In this document: positions 7,671-12,069 of the stretch, in pieces
How the letters are laid out: each line of letters starts with the position of its first letter
Numbering within the stretch: position 1 is the first letter of the stretch
Assembly (NCBI GenBank): GCA_031263965.1
Contig: JAISES010000050.1
Coordinates: forward strand, 1-12,069
Reading direction: 5' to 3'
Source of the DNA: Prevotella sp.
Lineage (GTDB): Bacteria > Bacteroidota > Bacteroidia > Bacteroidales > Dysgonomonadaceae
DNA length: 12,069 nucleotides
Notes under the pieces: generated by a model
Seen by the model: the letters and a program-made list of their open reading frames with translations, nothing else
Told to the model about the DNA's origin: nothing
The model's database searches: none
Program-made: the position numbers and the translations under genes

Positions 7671-7893
7671 AAATGCTTTATGGCTTTCTCTTTCTCGTCA
7701 TTGCGAGCCTGAAGGGCGAAGCAATCCGGAAATTGGCCGGTTAGCGGTAGGGGCAGTCCTTTGTGACTGCCCGAAAAGATACAGCTGGATTGCTTCGCCC
7801 TTCAGGCTCGCAATGACGGGAGAAAACGAACATATTTTTTAAACATAATCAAACCACTGACCGGTATTCTTTAATAAACAGCTACTTGAATTA
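7671..7893. repeat. Left inverted repeat of the two-gene cassette, containing a perfect palindrome with 32-bp arms
   Basis: This stretch lies in the 752-base spacer between the repressor and the 117-residue gene. It matches 9254-9484 in inverted orientation: outer AAATGCTTTATG (7671-7682), shared GACCGGTATTCTTTAA, inner CTTGAATTA (7885-7893). Inside is a perfect palindrome with 32-base arms at 7696-7727 and 7787-7818, starting CGTCATTGCGAGCCTGAAGG. Between the arms, GGGCAGTC and GACTGCCC form a further hairpin. The CGTCATTGCGAG...GAAGCAATCC motif is a widely dispersed repeat in bacteria. A 207-base frame across it (7636-7842) is judged non-coding. Confidence 0.8.
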
Positions 7894-7964
7894 TATAGAG
7901 TCTTATTATTCCTCTAATTTCTACCCAATTAGTTTTTATTAACAATAATATACACGTATTTGTG

Positions 7965-7995
7965 ATTGTTTAATTCACAATTTAGTGTATCTTTG
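7965..7995 (+). promoter_or_regulatory. Promoter of the 117-residue gene / sigma-like gene cassette
   Basis: TATCTTTG (7988-7995) is a perfect TAnnTTTG box and ATTG (7965-7968) lies 19 bases upstream, close to the -33 TTTG consensus. The start would be near 8002, leaving an A-rich leader of about 125 bases. TTGTGA (7960-7965) and TCACAA (7975-7980) form a dyad over the -33 region, a plausible operator. Confidence 0.65.
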
Positions 7996-8081
7996 CTTTT
8001 GTAAGCCGGATTAATCACAAATATAAATATTTTTTGATATAAAAAAGCTAAAAACGAACTAATTAACAATATAATTCACAA
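7970..8081 (+). repeat. Three TTAATTCACAA-like direct repeats around the cassette promoter
   Basis: Similar 10-11-mers occur at 7970-7980 (TTAATTCACAA), 8011-8020 (TTAATCACAA) and 8071-8081 (ATAATTCACAA). One lies between the promoter boxes and two in the leader. They could be binding sites for a regulator, but the region is A+T-rich and chance is possible. Confidence 0.35.
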
Positions 8082-8127
8082 AAAAGAGAACGACAAACAG
8101 AATGTATAACCAAAAAATCTTAGAACA

Positions 8128-8481
8128 ATGGGAGCTTTAAGAAACATTTTACCGATCGAGTGTTATTGCAGCGAAAAGCAAATGTCGGCAATAGTAAAGG
8201 ATGTTACGCGCCATCTCTACGACTCGGACCGCCTCAGCCTGTCCGACTTCGACGACATGATAGGCAACGTACGCGTGTGTATCGAATTTGAGGTGTATCT
8301 GGACAAGGTGGAACTCAAGTCGGTGGCCGTGCTCGATAGCGATTGGGACGAGTTTTACGAAGACACCGCCGTGCTGACATCCCGCCTCAATAGTATTGTA
8401 AAGGACTATAATAAAGGTCAGAGAGAGCTGGTGTCCCAGTCGCAAGACATATTCGGCGACCGTATGAGCGAAATGTATTGA
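8128..8481 (+). CDS. Hypothetical protein, 117 residues, unrecognised
   Basis: The family is not recognised. The product is acidic and soluble, without a signal peptide or membrane segment. It has probable helices (MSAIVKDVTRHLYD, 19-32; TAVLTSRLNSIVKDYNKGQREL, 80-101) around a strand-rich centre (VRVCIEFEVYLDKVELKSVAVLD, 48-70). Cysteines at 12, 14 and 51 form no clear metal site. The codons are more G+C-rich than the surrounding DNA, which argues for a real gene. It has a consensus promoter upstream and is followed after 106 bases by the sigma-like gene on the same strand; both lie between the large inverted repeats, so they may be transferred and expressed together. A short overlapping frame (8102-8140, MYNQKILEQWEL) precedes its ATG. 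Some phage or conjugative accessory role is possible but unproven. Confidence 0.7.
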   Translation: MGALRNILPIECYCSEKQMSAIVKDVTRHLYDSDRLSLSDFDDMIGNVRVCIEFEVYLDKVELKSVAVLDSDWDEFYEDTAVLTSRLNSIVKDYNKGQRELVSQSQDIFGDRMSEMY

Positions 8482-8572
8482 TAGCTTGTAGCCGTTAGCA
8501 ACTAGCTTTTAGCGGCGCAGGGCTAAACAAGCGAAAATTAATAATCAGCTAAAGGCTAACAGCCAACAGCTT
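8482..8572. repeat. Imperfect inverted repeat in the spacer between the two cassette genes
   Basis: The AGCTTGTAGCCGTTAGC / CTTTTAGC stretch (8482-8513) is imperfectly complementary to GCTAAAGGCTAACAGCCAACAGCT (8549-8572). It looks like a small dispersed spacer repeat. No T-run follows, so termination is not implied. Confidence 0.4.
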
Positions 8573-8587
8573 AAAAATAATAAAATC

Positions 8588-9199
8588 ATGATTTTAGGAA
8601 ATTCATTTGGAAAGAATAAAGGGAAAAAGTATTTCATGCGCGAAAGGGATATGGACAGCGTCGATTGCCTGTATGCCGAGATGGCGGAAGAGTTTAACCA
8701 CTGGTTCGACAGAGACCACAAATCGGTAGAAAGGCAGCTTGTCGGCAAAAAAGTTTACGATACCGATATTTTAAATGATACTTATCTGAAAATATACGAC
8801 ATCGTATTGTTCTCGGGTTTGAAGATCAAAGATTACAAATCTTACTTCATCCGCTCTTATTTTACAAACTGTATCAATGGCAGCATAAAGGAGAACCGCT
8901 ATTGTGAATTGCAGCCCAACTACGATCGCTCCGATACAGATGTGGAGCATTTGGCGGAACTCGACCGCCGGCAAAAGCAACTCGAAGACGATATCTTCAA
9001 TTATGTTTATGCCAATTATACCCTGCGCGAGTTTGAGCTTTTCAAGATGTATGTCAGCCTGAAACCTGCCGTCAACTACGATTCGCTGGCCGAGATCACC
9101 CGGGTGAAAGCATATAGTATACAGCGTATTGTGTCGAAGATAAAAAAGGATATTCAGGAAAATCCGGACTTCTTCCGCCGCTGGAAGGAAGTGGGATGA
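8588..9199 (+). CDS. Probable sigma-70-like RNA polymerase sigma factor (phage/accessory type)
   Basis: This 203-residue protein shows the two-domain layout of small sigma factors. Residues about 50-100 resemble region 2 (VYDTDILNDTYLKIYDIV, then KDYKSYFIRSYFTNCING). Residues about 137-190 resemble region 4, with a helix-turn-helix (LREFELFKMYV, then YDSLAEITRVKAYSIQRIVSKIKKDI). Such a factor would direct RNA polymerase to a private set of promoters. Similar divergent factors are found in Bacteroidetes phages and mobile islands, often without a named family. No anti-sigma gene is adjacent. It follows the 117-residue gene and lies inside the same inverted-repeat cassette. The ATG at 8588 is taken; M17 (8636) and M22 are alternatives, and the basic N-terminal 16 residues may not be part of the protein. 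The match is by eye and remote, so another DNA-binding role is possible. Confidence 0.55.
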   Translation: MILGNSFGKNKGKKYFMRERDMDSVDCLYAEMAEEFNHWFDRDHKSVERQLVGKKVYDTDILNDTYLKIYDIVLFSGLKIKDYKSYFIRSYFTNCINGSIKENRYCELQPNYDRSDTDVEHLAELDRRQKQLEDDIFNYVYANYTLREFELFKMYVSLKPAVNYDSLAEITRVKAYSIQRIVSKIKKDIQENPDFFRRWKEVG

Positions 9200-9209
9200 A
9201 TAATTAGCG

Positions 9210-9254
9210 AATTAGCAAATATAAAAAAAGAGAATGAGAAATCATTTGCTAATT
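9210..9254. repeat. A+T-rich 11-bp stem-loop after the sigma-like gene
   Basis: AATTAGCAAAT (9210-9220) and ATTTGCTAATT (9244-9254) pair perfectly over 11 bases across a purine-rich 23-base loop. It starts 10 bases after the stop codon and touches the right inverted repeat. There is no T-run, so a terminator role is uncertain. Confidence 0.5.
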
Positions 9255-9484
9255 AATTCAAGTTGCTATTTATTTAAAGAATACCGGTCAGTGGTTGATT
9301 ATGGTTAAAAAATATGTTCTCTTTCTCGTCATTGCGAGCCTGAAGGGCGAAGCAATCCTGAATTTGGCCGGTTAGCGGTAGGGGTAGTCCTTTGTGACTG
9401 CCCGAAAAGATACAACCGGATTGCTTCGGGTAAACCCTCGCAATGACGCGAAAGAGAAAGTCAAAGCGGGCGCATAAAGCATTT
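9254..9484. repeat. Right inverted repeat of the two-gene cassette, with decayed palindrome
   Basis: This is the inverted partner of 7671-7893 and lies in the 582-base gene-free stretch after the sigma-like gene. The left palindrome arm (9327-9358) is identical to that of the other copy. The right arm (9418-9448) has GGGTAAACC where the other has a CCCTTCAGG block, so it no longer pairs fully. The 59-base centre (9359-9417) matches 7728-7786 in the same orientation although the flanks are inverted. The outer end carries CATAAAGCATTT (9473-9484), the complement of the outer end of the left copy. Confidence 0.8.
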
Positions 9485-9487
9485 TTG
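9463..9487 (+). repeat. 25-bp direct repeat, copy 1
   Basis: AAAGCGGGCGCATAAAGC and the following ATTTTTG are identical to 11988-12012. The two copies bracket the terminase operon and the toxin-antitoxin pair. This copy overlaps the outer end of the right inverted repeat. Confidence 0.75.
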
Positions 9488-9549
9488 AAAAAAGAACAAG
9501 AATATTTAATGATACTGTTTTTTCCGGTTTTGCGTAACATCAGTAATTA

Positions 9550-9747
9550 AGAAACTGTTTGAATTTTATAGCAGATTTTTTTTATAGATATTTTCAGATG
9601 GATTTTTTTCTTTTTGCTTGCAGGTTTAGCGGGCTAAACCAAAAGTAAAAAGGAAAAAATACGCTGAAAAGAGCATAAAAAAATTGCTAAGATGTTTTTT
9701 TTAAAAATCCTATAATAATATTTTTCGCTAAAATTCAAACAGTTTCT
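9550..9747. mobile_element. 198-bp MITE-like element with 19-bp perfect terminal inverted repeats
   Basis: AGAAACTGTTTGAATTTTA (9550-9568) is repeated exactly in inverted orientation at 9729-9747. The interior has no gene. It folds around a perfect hairpin GGTTTAGC-GG-GCTAAACC, flanked by a CTTTTTGCTT / AAGTAAAAAG pairing. The last 28 bases recur exactly at 4542-4569. Short, gene-free, strongly paired and repeated, it looks like a non-autonomous mobile repeat. No transposase is in the window and no target duplication was confirmed. Confidence 0.6.
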
Positions 9748-9781
9748 AAGTAATTTCCTAATTAAAATTTATCTATATCAT

Positions 9782-10060
9782 ATGGAAACATGGATTATAA
9801 CAACAATTATTGGCGCGACCGCGTTGGTGGCCCTTTACTGGGGCAACGTGCTGTCGGTCAAACTGCCCGAACTGGACAGCCGGTTCGACGCAAAACCGTT
9901 CAACTGCCGCCCTTGTCTTACATTTCACATTATGTGGATGTTTTGCACGGTGTTCGCTCTCGTGCTGTGGACCCGCGAACTATTTGTGTATGGCCTTGCA
10001 GCAGCCTTTCTTGTATTTTTTACAGTAAAAATTATCGATAATAAAAAAGTAACGAAATGA
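9782..10060 (+). CDS. Small membrane protein with CxxC, prophage-type, unrecognised
   Basis: This 92-residue protein has about three hydrophobic segments: 5-23 (IITTIIGATALVALYWGNV), about 47-65 (TFHIMWMFCTVFALVLW) and 68-86 (VYGLAAAFLVFFTVKII). A polar loop between the first two carries NCRPCLTFH, a CxxC next to a histidine that suggests a metal or thiol site. The basic C-terminus overlaps the next gene by ATGA (10057-10060), so the two are probably translationally coupled. It opens the operon ending in the terminase small subunit, so a phage role such as a holin-like or accessory membrane function is possible. The CxxC is not a usual holin feature. The codons are G+C-rich compared with the spacer before it. 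No TAnnTTTG promoter was found in the 34 bases after the MITE-like element. Two overlapping frames (9790 and 9810) are shadows. Confidence 0.75.
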   Translation: METWIITTIIGATALVALYWGNVLSVKLPELDSRFDAKPFNCRPCLTFHIMWMFCTVFALVLWTRELFVYGLAAAFLVFFTVKIIDNKKVTK

Positions 10061-10326
10061 CTAATCCCGAACTAAAATCAGAAGTAGAAATCCTTCTCAA
10101 CGAAGTAGATCGTACCCACCGCTATTCTATGAGCCGTATCTATTCGCTGTGGAACATTGTGAACGAAAAGAGCGAAACGCCGCAATCGTGTGCCAGTTGC
10201 CTCATCCGCAAGGTAAGGGATCTGCGCTCATGGTTGGAAAAAGTGATCGGAAACGATGCGCCGGAAGTAGCTCCCCCGAACGAAAAGAAAGTGAAAAGAA
10301 CCCATAAAAAAGTAGTAAATGACTAA
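10057..10326 (+). CDS. Small CxxC protein of the terminase operon, unrecognised
   Basis: This 89-residue soluble protein has helical stretches (LKSEVEILLNEVDRTHRYSMSRIYSLWNIV, 5-34), then QSCASCLIRKVRDLRSWLEKVI with a CxxC, and a basic Lys/Arg-rich tail (KKVKRTHKKVV). The tail suggests nucleic-acid binding. The CxxC could bind metal only with partners, since no second pair is present. Its ATG overlaps the stop of the membrane-protein gene, and its end overlaps the terminase small subunit gene by 8 bases, so the three genes are one translation-coupled operon. It may assist DNA packaging or be an accessory factor; nothing in the sequence decides this. Confidence 0.7.
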   Translation: MTNPELKSEVEILLNEVDRTHRYSMSRIYSLWNIVNEKSETPQSCASCLIRKVRDLRSWLEKVIGNDAPEVAPPNEKKVKRTHKKVVND

Positions 10327-10882
10327 ACTGACCGACAGGCAGGAATTGTTTTGCCGCGAATATCTTGCCGATCTTAATGCCACTCAGGCTGTTATACGGG
10401 CGGGATATAGCCTTAAAAACGCAGCCTGCTGCGGTAGCCGCCTGTTGGATAATCCCGATGTGAAAAACAGGATTGCCGAACTGATCGGCGAGCGCAACGA
10501 GGTGCTTAATATCACTTCCGATTACGTATTGCGCCGCCTCGAGGAGATAGACAAGCTCGACATAGCCGACATTCTCGATGCCGACGGCAATGTGCTTCCT
10601 GTTGGCGATTGGCCCGATGCGTGGCGCACTTCGGTAGGCGCCATCGAGGTAACTCAGGTGCATGCAGCGGGCGAAACAACCTCATGCCTCAAAAAAGTAA
10701 AACTGCCCGACAAACTCCGCAACCTGGAGCTTTTAGGCCGACACACCGGTGTGTCGGCCTTTGCCGGCAGGATGGAGATAACCGGAAAGGACGGAAAAGA
10801 ACTTGTCATTCAGGTGAGGAAAGACGACCTGATTGATTCCTTGAAAAATCACGTCAGGGGCCTGAAGAAGAACCTTTCCTAA
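10319..10882 (+). CDS. Phage terminase small subunit (Terminase_2 type), orphan
   Basis: This 187-residue protein matches the small-subunit pattern: LTDRQELFCREYLADLNATQAVIRAGYSLKNAACCGSRLLDNPDVKNRIAELI (4-56), a DNA-binding helix-turn-helix region. A middle part (about 75-125) follows, then KLRNLELLGRHTGVSAFAG, the usual C-terminal block. The small subunit recognises the packaging site and hands DNA to the large ATPase/nuclease subunit. It looks full-length and intact. However, no large terminase, portal or capsid gene follows: a strong terminator lies 30 bases past the stop, then a toxin-antitoxin pair. It is therefore a truncated prophage relic or a satellite-type gene working with a helper phage. 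The coding sequence contains a perfect 26-bp palindrome at 10735-10760. Confidence 0.9.
   Translation: MTKLTDRQELFCREYLADLNATQAVIRAGYSLKNAACCGSRLLDNPDVKNRIAELIGERNEVLNITSDYVLRRLEEIDKLDIADILDADGNVLPVGDWPDAWRTSVGAIEVTQVHAAGETTSCLKKVKLPDKLRNLELLGRHTGVSAFAGRMEITGKDGKELVIQVRKDDLIDSLKNHVRGLKKNLS
10735..10760. promoter_or_regulatory. Perfect 26-bp palindrome inside the terminase small subunit gene
   Basis: AGGCCGACACACC is followed directly by its exact reverse complement, GGTGTGTCGGCCT. It encodes LGRHTGVSA in the C-terminal block. In some phages (P22 is the classic case) the packaging site lies inside the small terminase gene, so this is a candidate recognition site. It could also be a hairpin in the mRNA. 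No function is shown by the sequence alone. Confidence 0.5.
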
Positions 10883-10910
10883 TAGGTTTGTTTTTAGATT
10901 TTTTTGTTGC

Positions 10911-10942
10911 AAAAGCTTTGTCGCGAGACAAGGCTTTTTTTT
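10911..10942 (+). terminator. Rho-independent terminator of the terminase operon
   Basis: AAGCTTTGTC (10913-10922) and GACAAGGCTT (10927-10936) form a 10-base stem with one G-T pair around GCGA. A run of eight T bases spans 10935-10942. It closes the three-gene operon and isolates it from the toxin-antitoxin promoter. Confidence 0.9.
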
Positions 10943-10964
10943 GTATAAAATATTTATCCAACAA

Positions 10965-10996
10965 TTTGTATTTACGCATACGAGTACTTATATTTG
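10965..10996 (+). promoter_or_regulatory. Consensus promoter of the yefM-yoeB operon with candidate operator repeats
   Basis: TTTG (10965-10968), a 20-base spacer and TATATTTG (10989-10996) match the Bacteroidetes consensus in full. Transcription would start near 11003, about 12 bases before the antitoxin ATG. GTACTTAT occurs twice, at 10984-10991 and 10996-11003, spaced 12 bases and overlapping the -7 box. This is a likely site for antitoxin autorepression. Confidence 0.75.
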
Positions 10997-11014
10997 TACT
11001 TATTAAAAAATAAT

Positions 11015-11275
11015 ATGAGAACAACGAATTATACAGATTTAAGAAATAACCTCAAAAGCTATTTAGATAAGGTTATAAATGACAGTGAGCCGCTAATAGT
11101 GCACCGGCCGGGCAACGAAAGTGTTGTAGTTATATCCCTGGATGAATATAATTCGATTAAGGAAACGGAATATATTAAGTCCTCCCCCATTATGCTTGAG
11201 CGCATAAAAGCGGCTGAAAATGAATTGCAGGCCGGTAAGGGAAAAGCTATAAAAACTGCTGATATATGGAAATAA
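11015..11275 (+). CDS. yefM: YefM/Phd family antitoxin
   Basis: This 86-residue antitoxin should bind and neutralise the YoeB-like toxin encoded next and repress the operon promoter. The N-terminal DNA-binding half reads MRTTNYTDLRNNLKSYLDKV and then VVVISLDEYNSIKETEYI, closely parallel to E. coli YefM (SLEEYNSLEETAYL). The C-terminal region (about 55-86) is the helix that wraps the toxin. The frame extends back to a TTG at 10994, but that codon lies within the promoter, so the ATG at 11015 is chosen. The last codons overlap the toxin gene by 10 bases, the usual coupling for such pairs. In this family the antitoxin is unstable and degraded by cell proteases. Confidence 0.92.
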   Translation: MRTTNYTDLRNNLKSYLDKVINDSEPLIVHRPGNESVVVISLDEYNSIKETEYIKSSPIMLERIKAAENELQAGKGKAIKTADIWK

Positions 11276-11538
11276 TATATTCACTTCAGGCTCTGGAAGA
11301 TATTGAATATTGGAAAAAAAGTGGCAATAAAGCAATAATGAATAAAATAACATCGTTGCTGGAAGATATTGCAGAGCACCCATTTACCGGAACCGGCAAA
11401 CCGGAGCCTCTTAAGTATGACCTTGCCGGCTATTGGTCGAGGCGTATAAATTCTGAACACCGTATAATCTATTCGGTACACGAGGATATTATAGAAATCT
11501 ATGTGTTATCCATGAGGTATCATTATTCGAAAAAATAA
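11266..11538 (+). CDS. yoeB: YoeB/Txe family mRNA-cleaving toxin
   Basis: This 90-residue RelE-fold toxin would cut mRNA at the ribosomal A site and stop translation when freed from YefM. The E. coli YoeB catalytic residues are all present one to three positions further on: E47 in GKPEPLK (E46), R66 in EHRIIY (R65), and H86 and Y87 in RYHY (H83, Y84). The signature WSRRINSEHRIIYSV is nearly identical to the family's. No truncation is seen, so the toxin is probably active and the module could stabilise this accessory region against loss. It is coupled to the antitoxin by a 10-base overlap. No clear terminator follows; non-coding repeats begin 11 bases later. Confidence 0.95.
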   Translation: MEIIYSLQALEDIEYWKKSGNKAIMNKITSLLEDIAEHPFTGTGKPEPLKYDLAGYWSRRINSEHRIIYSVHEDIIEIYVLSMRYHYSKK

Positions 11539-11548
11539 ATAATAACTC

Positions 11549-11593
11549 ATGTTACGCAAGACTGGAACAAACACATGAAAAAACAGTATTATT
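11549..11593. repeat. Inverted partial copy of 9508-9540
   Basis: ATGTTACGCAAGACTGGA and then AAAAAACAGTATTATT correspond, in reverse complement, to bases 9508-9540, with a 10-base insertion between the two blocks in this copy. It is the first of several repeat blocks in the 531-base gene-free stretch after yoeB. Confidence 0.55.
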
Positions 11594-11605
11594 CCGTATT
11601 ATTTT

Positions 11606-12069
11606 TTCTGTGCGCAATCTGCGATTGCTTGTTCTTAACTTTTTGCTTGACCAAAAAGTTACAAAAAGTCAAGGCTGTAGCGGATAGCCGACCCACAACC
11701 ATCTTGCTCGCTAAACAAAATAAACTCGCATCTAACGATGCTCAGACAGAATTTTGTTTTTAACGCCCGCTTCGCTGTGTGGGTACCCCGTCTATCCGCT
11801 AAGGCCGTCAGGCTGACGCATAACAAGAACAACAAAAGCTATATGCCTGTTGTGCGCCAGCCCTGCGCCGTGTGCTTTACGTGCGGGGAACCCGTCAGGT
11901 GAAAAAGGCGTAAAACGGGATGCCTGTCTGAGCCTGAAAGGCGAGTTCAGCCCGTTTAGCCTTTGAGCCTGCTACGGGTCGCACAGTAAAGCGGGCGCAT
12001 AAAGCATTTTTGGTTCCTTTTGCTGCTTAGGGCAAAAGGAACGCAAGCAATCTTCGATTGCGCGCAGAA
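11606..12069. mobile_element. Non-coding element with imperfect 26-bp terminal inverted repeats, reaching the window end
   Basis: The left end TTCTGTGCGCAATC...GATTGCTTG (11606-11631) matches the complement of 12044-12069 at 22 of 26 positions. Each end is followed inward by a hairpin: AACTTTTTG / CAAAAAGTT on the left and GTTCCTTTTGC / GCAAAAGGAAC on the right. Further in, AGCGGATAG and its inverted partner CTATCCGCT, each next to a CCCACA or TGTGGG block, pair across about 100 bases. The frame at 11575-11763 crosses these repeats and is not thought to be a gene. It is a MITE-like or structured dispersed repeat; more of it may lie beyond the window. Confidence 0.5.
11988..12012 (+). repeat. 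25-bp direct repeat, copy 2
   Basis: Identical to 9463-9487. It lies inside the terminal element, just before the right-hand hairpin. Such a pair could mark recombination ends of the segment holding the terminase operon and yefM-yoeB, or simply be two copies of a dispersed repeat. Confidence 0.75.

Noticed and set aside
7696..7818. Possible CRISPR-like or attachment-site repeat
   Set aside because: Only two copies, 1.6 kb apart, with palindromic structure and no spacers, cas genes, tRNA or integrase.
7636..7842. Open frame of 68 codons across the left inverted repeat
   Set aside because: It runs through both arms of a perfect palindrome and shows no protein-like pattern; it is repeat DNA.
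9274..9540. Minus-strand frame of 88 codons
   Set aside because: It is made of the right inverted repeat and adjoining repeat blocks, with no domain or start signal.
11575..11763. Small frame beginning MKKQYYSVLFFLCAICDCLF, which looks like a lipoprotein or signal peptide start
   Set aside because: It spans the inverted end and hairpin of the terminal element, and the peptide changes to a low-content tail. The resemblance to a signal peptide comes from the A+T-rich repeat.

Overview
The window looks like a Bacteroidales chromosome, perhaps close to Dysgonomonas or Parabacteroides, although the genus is a guess. The signs are A+T-rich spacers, promoters of the Bacteroidetes type (a -33 TTTG-like box and a -7 TAnnTTTG box), few Shine-Dalgarno sites, and the style of UvrB and of the regulator/hemerythrin pair. 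No rRNA, tRNA, CRISPR array, transposase or integrase was seen.

Core part (1 to about 6640). A LuxR-type regulator, cut by the window edge and interrupted by an in-frame TAA, lies 19 bases before a YtfE/ScdA-like di-iron hemerythrin protein. Converging on this pair is a complete uvrB. A spacer with a dispersed palindrome separates uvrB from a PlsC-like acyltransferase. Converging on plsC is a large membrane acyltransferase with a C-terminal SGNH domain (OafA/YrhL type), probably acting on surface glycans. Upstream of that gene, on the same strand, is an S24-type (CI/LexA-like) repressor, with a good terminator between the two.

Accessory part (about 6640 to 12069). The genes here are phage-like or mobile in character and are separated by long, repeat-rich spacers. 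A two-gene cassette (a 117-residue orphan protein and a probable sigma-70-like factor) lies between inverted repeats of about 225-230 bp, each containing a palindrome with arms of about 32 bp. Next come a 198-bp repeat with 19-bp perfect terminal inverted repeats and a tightly packed operon: a small membrane protein, a small CxxC protein and a phage terminase small subunit. The operon ends at a strong terminator and no large terminase follows. A yefM/yoeB toxin-antitoxin pair with its own consensus promoter comes next. The window ends in a non-coding element with imperfect 26-bp inverted ends.

How it may work together. The S24 repressor, the sigma-like factor and the orphan terminase small subunit could be parts of a decayed prophage or of a phage satellite. 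Satellites are known to carry their own small terminase without a large one. A perfect 26-bp palindrome inside the terminase gene is a candidate packaging or binding site. This system-level reading is inference; the repeat architecture is read directly from the sequence.
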